From Candidatus Aminicenantota bacterium (GTDB lineage: Bacteria > Acidobacteriota > Aminicenantia > Aminicenantales > Aminicenantaceae), in NCBI GenBank assembly GCA_016927475.1, contig JAFGMO010000028.1:1-64000 (forward strand): a stretch of 64,000 nucleotides of DNA, written 5' to 3'. Position 1 is the first letter of the stretch. Each line of letters starts with the position of its first letter. The position numbers and the translations under genes were made by a program. Positions 35,911 through 43,007 of this stretch are shown here, piece by piece. A model generated the notes under the pieces. It was given only the letters and a program-made list of their open reading frames with translations. It did not search any database and was not told where the DNA came from.

Positions 35911-37916
35911 TGTCGGCTCGATGGAGAGGTTTCCTTTTTCCTTTTCCGGGAATAATCCTCGACGGTTTGACGCAGTTCCGCAAGCGGCATGTTTCCCAGG
36001 GCAAAGCGCCGAAGCTCACCCATGATCCAACCGGCCCTCGCTTCAGGGTCGGATGATATGCCGATTTCCTCGAATTTTTTCAAAAGAAAAGGAATCCTGT
36101 TGATAATATCATCCCGGCTTACTTTTTTGAATTTGATGGTCGTCAGAACCGAGGCCATATCCATACGTGGATGGGAAACAATAACGGGGAGCATTTTTTT
36201 CGCCAGATCCGGTTCGATATGGTTATTTTTAAGATAGGCCAAAAGTTCGAATATTTTTTCATACCTGAATTCTTCAAGAGACTTTTCCTGCCCTTCGATG
36301 TGTTTTAAATGGTGACCGAGCAGCGTTCCGGCAAAGCGGGTATCGATTCCCAACTCTTTATTGATTCGTTCTATCAGGGGAACAAGATTGTTTTTAAGCA
36401 AATAAACATAAGTGTCTTCAGGAACATGCCAGTCCCGAAGCTGGGTATATCGCTCGCAGACATCTATAGGGAGGTTTTTTCGCAATTTTTCGATATAATC
36501 ATCATCGAGAGGGATGGGTTCCGAATCCGTATCCGGATACATTCTGTCCGGTCCGGGCAGGACACGCTCGAAGACGGTCGTTCCATCCTCAAAAGATTTG
36601 CGGCTTTCATTGGGCACTCCTTCGAAAGCCCATTTGCAGCGTTCTTCCACGGTTTCCAGGGCTGTAGGAATATCCTCCTCTTTTCCCCATAAAATAATTT
36701 GAGCGTCGTCTTCTTCCGCTTTAAGAAACCTTCCTATCCGTTCCCAGTGATCCCGGGAGACTTCCGGTTCCCACGTTTCCGTATGCGTCATGTTCGGTTT
36801 TTCGATACAGGCGATGACCTTCAGCCTGCCGGAAACCTCGTCGGCGAACATCTTTCCCGGCTGGGTAAAATGAGACAAAATCCCTTTGAATCCGGGAAGG
36901 TTGACGGCCATCACTTTGTCCCCTTCGCTTCGCGCCCTGACTAAAGGTTCGTGCGTAAAACCAAATCCCCGGCCGAGCTCCTGATGACTTATCTTCCATT
37001 TTCCCGCATGGATTCCTTTTTTCTGCAGCAAATCCCTGATACGAAGCAAGGACCACTGACGGAAAACTTCATTGTGGGTCAGTTCCGGAATCCATTTGTT
37101 ATGAGCAACGCCCTTGATTTCAACACGCGTTCCGCCCCGGCAGCTGACGTTGACGTCTTCCCTGCCGGATCCGATGCCGGTAAAAACTTTTCCCGTGCTC
37201 CTGTTGAGAAAACGGATGTATTCGGCTCCTTCCCTGACCTCCTCGGGATTGACGAAATCGGGATACGTGACCGTCTCGATAAGCGGCATTCCCAGGCGGT
37301 CCGTCTGGTATGTACGTACGTGCCCGATATCTGAAACTTCGCGGCAGGAGTCCTCTTCGATGCTCAACTGGATTAGCCGTATTGTTTTGTTCCTGAGAGG
37401 AATTTCCCCTTCCACGCCCAGAATGGCCGTCCTTTGAAATCCGGTAGGAATGCTTCCGTCCAGGTACTGCTTGCGAGTTATATGGACCTCTCCGACGATG
37501 TTCAACCGGCAAAGAAGGGATATCTCAAGGGCAATCTCCAGGGCCTCACGGTTCATGGGAAAGGGAGGCGTATCGTCGATGTCATAGGTACAGGCGGTCT
37601 CGTTTTTGATCCTGTAGATGATTGTTTTTCTGGTTTTAAACTCCATCAAGGCGGTCCCGTCATACTCACCCAGCTCGCTGAGGGTGGGACGCATATGACG
37701 GATGATCTCGGCGTCGAAGTCATCATGCTGGTTGTACAAACCTGCCGGGCAGTTGCAGAACAGTTTTTTTTTGGTCTTGAGCTGCTGGTGAACTTCAAGT
37801 CCCGCTCTAAAACCTACCCTGTCGTAATCGGCCTGAACGGCCTTTTCGCGTGTGACATACCCGACGGCTTTTTTGGTTTTTTCCCAATTATTATAAGGAT
37901 CGTTATTGTCGGACAT
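35907..37916 (-). CDS. gatE: Glutamyl-tRNA(Gln) amidotransferase subunit E
   Basis: Activates Glu-tRNA(Gln) by phosphorylation and transfers ammonia from GatD to make Gln-tRNA(Gln). About 669 residues from ATG 37916 (or 37919), with GAGA just upstream. The frame extends to 38027 without a ribosome site. GatB-like cradle: GFRAGLEVHQQLKTKKKLFC and the CxC..C zinc site (FCNCPAGL), then the phosphotransfer region with DIDDTPPFPMN and RKQYLDGSIPTGFQRT. The GatE-specific GAD domain (about 380-475: MAVNLPGFKG, KVIACIEKPNMTH) is present. The YqeY-like tail follows. This is the archaeal type, clearly not GatB. It is coupled to gatD and divergent from the corrinoid module. Confidence 0.93.
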   Translation of the reverse strand: MSDNNDPYNNWEKTKKAVGYVTREKAVQADYDRVGFRAGLEVHQQLKTKKKLFCNCPAGLYNQHDDFDAEIIRHMRPTLSELGEYDGTALMEFKTRKTIIYRIKNETACTYDIDDTPPFPMNREALEIALEISLLCRLNIVGEVHITRKQYLDGSIPTGFQRTAILGVEGEIPLRNKTIRLIQLSIEEDSCREVSDIGHVRTYQTDRLGMPLIETVTYPDFVNPEEVREGAEYIRFLNRSTGKVFTGIGSGREDVNVSCRGGTRVEIKGVAHNKWIPELTHNEVFRQWSLLRIRDLLQKKGIHAGKWKISHQELGRGFGFTHEPLVRARSEGDKVMAVNLPGFKGILSHFTQPGKMFADEVSGRLKVIACIEKPNMTHTETWEPEVSRDHWERIGRFLKAEEDDAQIILWGKEEDIPTALETVEERCKWAFEGVPNESRKSFEDGTTVFERVLPGPDRMYPDTDSEPIPLDDDYIEKLRKNLPIDVCERYTQLRDWHVPEDTYVYLLKNNLVPLIERINKELGIDTRFAGTLLGHHLKHIEGQEKSLEEFRYEKIFELLAYLKNNHIEPDLAKKMLPVIVSHPRMDMASVLTTIKFKKVSRDDIINRIPFLLKKFEEIGISSDPEARAGWIMGELRRFALGNMPLAELRQTVEDYSRKRKKETSPSSRQ

Positions 37917-38057
37917 CATATCTCTATAAACCGTCTGATGACGGACTTTCAAAAGGGAAAAATTTACCCTTTTGCAAAGACTTTTGCAAGTAAGATTTTC
38001 GCAGCAGGTAATTCTTGCTGATGACATCTCTCTTGTTATCTACTACAATAACGCATC

Positions 38058-39806
38058 ATGGTGAAAAAAAAGCACACCCTAACCCTGACATCGCATAAAA
38101 AAACCATAAAAGCCGGATATCAAGAGCGGTTGAGTGATGCCCTGCTCCGGGCTGGGTTACCAATGAACCTTTTCTGCGGAGGACGGGGCGTCTGCGGCAA
38201 ATGCCGGGTACGTGTTGTGGAAGGCCGTCTTTCTCCAACCACGGAAAACGAAAAAACCTTTCAGGCGGTTAAACATTGGGACACACGGTCCCGGCTGTCC
38301 TGCCAGGCGAACGTCACCGGCGACCTTAAAATAAGCATTCCTCCTGAGTCACTTGTCTCATCCGTTCTCGATCCCGGCCGGGCTGGAATCCCGGAATTTC
38401 CCCTTAATCCGGCGGTCAAAACTTACCTTATTTCCTTTCACCCCCCTACTCTGGCTTCTCCTCTATCCCTTGAAGAAATATGCAAAAAATCACTGAGAAA
38501 AAAATCCATCCGCTTTGTTCCAGATGTCCTTGGCAAAGCCTCTTCTCACCTTAAGGATGAGGCTGAAGCCGTCTACGCCGTTCTCTATAAAGACCGCCAT
38601 GTCCTTGACATAGGCTTTTATGAAACCGTTTATGGATTCGCCGTCGACTTGGGAACAACGACCATTGTCCTTGAACTAGTCGATCTGGTCACGGGTAAGA
38701 CGGTTGCCGCTGACGCTTTTTTGAACCCCCAAACCCGCTACGGGGCCGATGTCCTGTCTCGAATTACGTATGCCTCATCCCCTGAAAAAAACAAGGAACT
38801 CCAGGACATGGTCATTCAAGAGGTCAACAGGAAGGTTTCATCCCTGATCAAAAAGTACGGAATCAGACAAGAAGCGGTCTTTGAGTTTTGTATCTCCGGC
38901 AATACGGCCATGAACCATCTTTTTCTCGGCCTTCCCGTTCAGACATTGGCTTCCGCTCCTTATCACGCCCTTTTTTCTACTATGTCTGATCTCTCCGCTT
39001 CTTCAATTGGGCTAAACGGAAATCCCCAGGCCCGGGTGTATATTGTACCCAATATCAAAAGTTTTGTCGGTGGTGACATTACCTCGGGTCTTACAGCCGT
39101 GGAACTTCTTAAAGAAAAAGGACGTTTTCTTTTTATCGACCTTGGCACTAACGGTGAAATTGTCCTAAAAAAGGGAGTCCGGTTTACGGCTTCCTCGACG
39201 GCGGCTGGTCCCGCTTTCGAAGGGATGAATCTCAGCTGCGGCACACTTGCCGTGCCTGGTGCCATCACCAAAATCTGGCATGACGGAAAAATACGTTTTG
39301 AGACACTTGACGGGAAAAAGCCAAGCGGTATCTGCGGTTCCGGTTACATCGATCTCCTGGCTGTTCTTATGGAAAACGGGCTTCTGGATAAGGATGGGAA
39401 ACTTCTGACAGAATCCAAGCGTATCGAACTTGCCGAGAAGGTTTTTCTTACCCAAAAAGATATCAGGGAACTTCAACTGGCCGCCGCTGCCGTTAAAACC
39501 GGCATCGGAATCCTTCTCTATGAAAACCGGCTCTCCCCGAAGGACCTGGACGCCGTCCACATTGGTGGAGCTTTCGGCAGCTATCTCAACATCAGAAACG
39601 CACAGAAAATCGGTCTTATTCCCGGTCTCCCCATTTCAAAAATCCATTTTAGAGGAAACACATCGCTTGAGGGCTGCCGTCTTTTTCTTCTCTCTTATAA
39701 AACACGGAATAAGGTTTCAGAGGCTGTTTCCCGTATCCGCTACCTTTCTCTGGCTTCGCATGAAGGATTTCAAGACCGTTTCATCCGGGCGCTTGAGCTG
39801 GGCTGA
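38058..39806 (+). CDS. RACo-like reductive activator of corrinoid protein
   Basis: Corrinoid proteins lose activity when the cobalt oxidises. These enzymes use a low-potential iron-sulfur centre and ATP to reduce it. 582 residues. The N-terminal 2Fe-2S domain has Cys40, Cys46, Cys49 and Cys82 (FCGGRGVCGKC). An ASKHA-fold ATPase/activator follows: GFAVDLGTTTIVLELV (nucleotide loop), NPQTRYGADVLSRI, GNTAMNHL, FIDLGTNGEIVL, SGICGSGYIDL and HIGGAFGSYL near the end. The start ATG 38058 has no strong ribosome site. It leads the corrinoid cluster, 163 bases ahead of the corrinoid protein gene. Confidence 0.9.
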   Translation: MVKKKHTLTLTSHKKTIKAGYQERLSDALLRAGLPMNLFCGGRGVCGKCRVRVVEGRLSPTTENEKTFQAVKHWDTRSRLSCQANVTGDLKISIPPESLVSSVLDPGRAGIPEFPLNPAVKTYLISFHPPTLASPLSLEEICKKSLRKKSIRFVPDVLGKASSHLKDEAEAVYAVLYKDRHVLDIGFYETVYGFAVDLGTTTIVLELVDLVTGKTVAADAFLNPQTRYGADVLSRITYASSPEKNKELQDMVIQEVNRKVSSLIKKYGIRQEAVFEFCISGNTAMNHLFLGLPVQTLASAPYHALFSTMSDLSASSIGLNGNPQARVYIVPNIKSFVGGDITSGLTAVELLKEKGRFLFIDLGTNGEIVLKKGVRFTASSTAAGPAFEGMNLSCGTLAVPGAITKIWHDGKIRFETLDGKKPSGICGSGYIDLLAVLMENGLLDKDGKLLTESKRIELAEKVFLTQKDIRELQLAAAAVKTGIGILLYENRLSPKDLDAVHIGGAFGSYLNIRNAQKIGLIPGLPISKIHFRGNTSLEGCRLFLLSYKTRNKVSEAVSRIRYLSLASHEGFQDRFIRALELG

Positions 39807-39900
39807 TTTTTTTTAATTGAAGAAAAATCAACGATTCTTCTTCTTGCGAATATCTACGCTAATTTGATATATTAACTCCCATCTTGTGGCATACATATTT

Positions 39901-39955
39901 ATCCTGTTTGAACACAGGATGACCACCTGTAGATGTGATGTCCTGGATACTCCAG
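39901..39955 (+). promoter_or_regulatory. Two leader hairpins before the corrinoid protein gene
   Basis: ATCCTGT/ACAGGAT form a 7-bp hairpin at 39901-39920. CCTGGA/TCCAGG form a second at about 39942-39955, just before GAGGAGGAAAA. No GCCACTG-like cobalamin-riboswitch box is seen, so this is only a candidate leader structure. Confidence 0.35.
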
Positions 39956-39968
39956 GCGAGGAGGAAAA

Positions 39969-40625
39969 ATGGATAGAGATACACTGCTGGAAAACATGAA
40001 AACCGCTGTTATTGAGGGAAATAAACAACAGGCAGAGGAATTGGCCCGGAAAGCCGTAGAACAGAAAGAAGACCTTCTTGACATGATCGAGAACGGATTT
40101 GTTCCCGGTATTCAAAAGGTCGGCGACATGTGGGAAAAGGGTGACTATTTCCTGCCTGAACTCATTGCCAGCGCTGAAGCCATGAAAGCAGCTATGAACA
40201 TTCTTCAACCCGAGATGGAAAAGATAGGCGTTAAAGCCCGGTCGACGGGACGGGTAGTTATCGGGACCGTTGAAGGAGACATTCATGATATCGGGAAAAG
40301 TCTTGTCTCTTCGCTCCTCTCAGCGAACGGATTCGACGTCATCGACCTGGGTGCCGATGTCAAACTCACCCTTTTCATCGAAAAGGCCGAAGAGGTAAAA
40401 GCCGACCTTATATGCCTTTCCTCATTGTTGACTACAACGATGCTGGGGCAAAAAAGATTGCTAAACATGCTCAGCGAAAAAAATATTCGTGATAAATACA
40501 AAATTTTGGTGGGAGGAGCCCCAGTTACCCGGCAATGGTCCGAAAATATCGGCGCTGATGGATATGCCGAAAACGCCATGTCCGCTGTCGTCGAAGCGAA
40601 AAAACTTGTTGACCGGAAAGGATAA
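39969..40625 (+). CDS. Corrinoid (cobalamin-binding) protein of methyltransferase system
   Basis: 218 residues. Shuttles a methyl group from the substrate-specific methyltransferase to a second acceptor. The N-terminal helical cap domain (about 1-90, LIASAEAMKAAMNIL) is followed by the B12-binding domain (about 93-218). The lower-ligand motif D-x-H-x-x-G is GDIHDIGK, with His106 expected to bind the cobalt. The later conserved parts are VIDLGADV, CLSSLLTTTM and KILVGGAPVT, which hold the corrin and nucleotide tail. GAGGAGG is just upstream of the ATG. It is the direct upstream neighbour of the MttB-family gene, separated by only three bases. Confidence 0.93.
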   Translation: MDRDTLLENMKTAVIEGNKQQAEELARKAVEQKEDLLDMIENGFVPGIQKVGDMWEKGDYFLPELIASAEAMKAAMNILQPEMEKIGVKARSTGRVVIGTVEGDIHDIGKSLVSSLLSANGFDVIDLGADVKLTLFIEKAEEVKADLICLSSLLTTTMLGQKRLLNMLSEKNIRDKYKILVGGAPVTRQWSENIGADGYAENAMSAVVEAKKLVDRKG

Positions 40626-40628
40626 CCC

Positions 40629-42098
40629 ATGATTCCAAAAGTTCGTCCCAAGATCGAGCTTCTCGGAAAATCCTTCATCGAAAAAATCATCCAGGAAGCC
40701 CTACTTCTCCTGGAAAAAGAAGGCGTTTTTATTGAGAACGAAGAAGCTTCCCGTCTCCTTCAAGATGCGGGAATGAACTGCGACAAGGGAAAAAAACGTT
40801 TTTTCATCACCCGGGGCCTTGTTCAAAAATGTTTGGACTCCACCCCCTCTTCCGTATCCCTTTTTGACAGATCAGGTGAAAAGGAATTTGTTCTCGGCAG
40901 AGATAACGTCCATTTTGACCCCGGGTCGGCCGCAGTATCCGTTCTCGATCATAAAACCCGGCGTCAGAGAATCCCCGTCACCCGGGATTTGGTCCGTTTT
41001 TCAAGGCTGACAGACTCCCTGGAGCATTTCCATTTTCAAAGCACGGGCATCATCAGCTCTGATGTCCCGGACCTCATCGCCGACAGCTACAGACTTTACA
41101 TCGCTCTCCAATTCTCAGCCAAACCGGTCATTACCGGAACATTCCGGATAGAAGGATTCCGTCCCATGCTCGATATGCTTCTCGCCGTACGAGGGAACGC
41201 AAAAAACCTGGCCCAAAAACCGCTGGCTATCTTCGATGCCTGTCCTTCTCCTCCGCTGAAATGGAGCAATCTGACAACCCAGAGTCTTATCGATTGTGCT
41301 AAGAACGGTATTCCTTCAGAATTGATCTCCATGGGTCTTACGGGAGCCACATCCCCTGTTACCATCGGCGGCACCCTTGTTCAGCATACCGCTGAAAACC
41401 TCAGCGGACTGGTCATCTGCCAGTTGGCCCAAAAAGGGGCCCCGGTAATTTTCGGAGGTTCTCCTTCCAGCTTCGATATGCGGCGGGGAACAACGCCCAT
41501 GGGAGCCATTGAGACAATGATGATCGACTGCGCCTATTCCCAGATAGGCAAATACCTCGGGCTTCCCACCCATGCCTACATGGGACTGAGCGATACCAAG
41601 GTCAATGATTCCCAGGCAGGTCTTGAATCAGGAATGGGAGTCCTTCTTGCGGCCCTGGCCGGTATAAACGTCGTTAGCGGCGCTGGAATGATGGACTTTG
41701 AAAGCTGCCAGTCCCTGGAGAAACTCGTCATCGATCATGAGATATGCGGCATGGCTTACCGGCTCATTCAGGGGATAGAACAGCGGGACGAGCCCCTGGC
41801 CTTGAACCTTTTTCAAGGATTCACCCCAGAGACACAGTTCCTCTCCATGCCTCACACACGGCAGTGGTACCGTCAAGAACAGTTTTTTCCCGATATCATC
41901 GACAGGGATACCTATGACACATGGGTGGGCAAGGGAGAAAAAGATGCTTCGGAACGTGCCCGCGACCGTGTCGAGGATATTCTCAATAACAAACCGCCCA
42001 ACCGCATCAAAGAAGATATTCAAAAAAAATTGCACGGTATCATGCAAACAGACGCCAGCCGGAATGGGCTCGATTCCCTTCCACCGGCGGATTTATGA
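40629..42098 (+). CDS. Corrinoid-dependent methyltransferase, trimethylamine methyltransferase (MttB) superfamily
   Basis: 489 residues. Transfers a methyl group from a methylated amine or betaine to the corrinoid protein encoded just upstream. MttB-superfamily features: TIM-barrel with VHFDPGSAAVSVLDHKTR, HFHFQSTGIIS, VITGTFRIEGF, FDACPSPPLKWSNLT, SMGLTGATSPVTIGGTLVQHTAENLSG (two segments) and FGGSPSSFDMRRGTTPMGA. The frame contains no internal amber codon, so it is the non-pyrrolysine type. In that group the substrate is often a quaternary amine such as glycine betaine, proline betaine or carnitine, but cannot be fixed here. The MetH-activation-like gene follows immediately. Confidence 0.9.
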   Translation: MIPKVRPKIELLGKSFIEKIIQEALLLLEKEGVFIENEEASRLLQDAGMNCDKGKKRFFITRGLVQKCLDSTPSSVSLFDRSGEKEFVLGRDNVHFDPGSAAVSVLDHKTRRQRIPVTRDLVRFSRLTDSLEHFHFQSTGIISSDVPDLIADSYRLYIALQFSAKPVITGTFRIEGFRPMLDMLLAVRGNAKNLAQKPLAIFDACPSPPLKWSNLTTQSLIDCAKNGIPSELISMGLTGATSPVTIGGTLVQHTAENLSGLVICQLAQKGAPVIFGGSPSSFDMRRGTTPMGAIETMMIDCAYSQIGKYLGLPTHAYMGLSDTKVNDSQAGLESGMGVLLAALAGINVVSGAGMMDFESCQSLEKLVIDHEICGMAYRLIQGIEQRDEPLALNLFQGFTPETQFLSMPHTRQWYRQEQFFPDIIDRDTYDTWVGKGEKDASERARDRVEDILNNKPPNRIKEDIQKKLHGIMQTDASRNGLDSLPPADL

Positions 42099-42160
42099 AT
42101 ACCCTGCCGGAATTCGAAAAAATGTTTTCCGGCAAAAAAAAGCAAATATGCCCCGCATAA
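42095..42160 (+). other. Short frame bridging to MetH-activation gene, possible frameshift site
   Basis: An ATG at 42095 overlaps the MttB stop (ATGA) and opens a 21-codon frame that ends at 42160. It runs through a hairpin (TGCCGGAA 42105-42112 / TTCCGGCA 42127-42134) and then eight A bases (42134-42141). A -1 slip there would join this frame to the next gene one codon before its own ATG. It may be a true overlapping start with an assembly indel, a programmed slip or plain intergenic DNA. I cannot decide. Confidence 0.3.
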
Positions 42161-42720
42161 AGGTCATAAGCGGCTTTGATATTAAGATTGACAGGAAAAA
42201 AGTTCTTTACAGAATAGGCTATAAATCAAAAGATCTTCAAAAAAAAACACCCCTTTTTGAGTCCTTCGAGTACGCCGATAGACGTTTTCCATCCCTAATT
42301 TATCCGGCCGCCGTTACATCACTACTGGAGGCTCATGAAACAAACGGCCACCCGATATTCACCGATGCAAAAAAAGTCGCTCTCTGCGTCTGCACCATCG
42401 GTCCAAATTTGGAAAGCGCTGTGGAAACTCATGTAAAAAATAATGAGCTGCTTTATTCTCTTGTTTTGGACGGATTCGGGTCTGAAGCCGTCGAAACATT
42501 GGCTCGACAGTGTGCCGCAAAAATATCGAAGGAAGCCGAATCCTTGGGATACAGATCCAGTAAACGTTTCAGTCCCGGGTATAAGAAATGGCCGCTTGAA
42601 CAGCAGGCATTTGTATTTGAAAAAGTCCCCGCTAACCGGATCGGGGTTCATCTCACACCAAGATTTATGATGATCCCTCGAAAATCTATCTCGTTCAGAA
42701 TAAACTTTTACGATTCATGA
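42148..42720 (+). CDS. MetH-activation-domain-like protein, corrinoid module accessory
   Basis: 190 residues. The motif FSPGYKKWPLEQQAFVFEKV and the ending NRIGVHLTPRFMMIPRKSISF match the activation domain of cobalamin-dependent methionine synthase, which binds S-adenosylmethionine to re-methylate the oxidised cofactor. Stand-alone versions occur in corrinoid methyltransferase clusters. Position next to the MttB-family gene fits a role in cofactor reactivation or in methyl transfer to homocysteine/other acceptor. The ATG 42148 has no good ribosome site, and an upstream frameshift start is possible. Its last five codons belong to a 30-base repeat shared with the sequence after the palindromic copy D. 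Confidence 0.78.
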   Translation: MPRIKVISGFDIKIDRKKVLYRIGYKSKDLQKKTPLFESFEYADRRFPSLIYPAAVTSLLEAHETNGHPIFTDAKKVALCVCTIGPNLESAVETHVKNNELLYSLVLDGFGSEAVETLARQCAAKISKEAESLGYRSSKRFSPGYKKWPLEQQAFVFEKVPANRIGVHLTPRFMMIPRKSISFRINFYDS

Positions 42721-43007
42721 ATTTGGCCGACAACAATATTTTGTCTATATATTGTGTGTAATAAACTGATGCCCTCGAAAACGAAAACAATGAAACATCT
42801 TCCATGATTGTTTTTAAGAAAAAGTCGGCCATATTCACCCTTCGGGCGAGCCGATCTTGCCTCATCTGCTTCGTTGCGATGGACTCGCGGTGAACAAGCA
42901 CACCTTCGTCCATCGACGCCTCACATCTGCGGCAAGCTTGACTCGTGAATCGCAAAAGTTACATTTTACGATTCATGAATTTGGCCGGCAACATTCATGA
43001 ATAATGA
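42706..43007 (+). repeat. Palindromic dispersed element, copy D, flanked by 30-bp direct repeats
   Basis: The left end begins within the last codons of the upstream gene (GATTCATGAATTTGGCC). Outer stem: 42720-42732 with 42824-42835. Core between CGAGCC (about 42847) and GACTCG (about 42941). The central stem is a perfect 8 bp: CGATGGAC (42877-42884) and GTCCATCG (42908-42915). The sequences at 42706-42735 and 42964-42993 are identical at 29 of 30 positions, duplicating the 3' end of the upstream gene. The next minus-strand gene also ends beside a left-end-like TATTCATGAATG. Confidence 0.82.

Noticed and set aside
39807-39968. Cobalamin riboswitch before the corrinoid gene
   Set aside because: No B12-box sequence is seen, only two short hairpins.
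40629-42098. Pyrrolysine-type trimethylamine methyltransferase
   Set aside because: No in-frame amber codon occurs in the methyltransferase gene.
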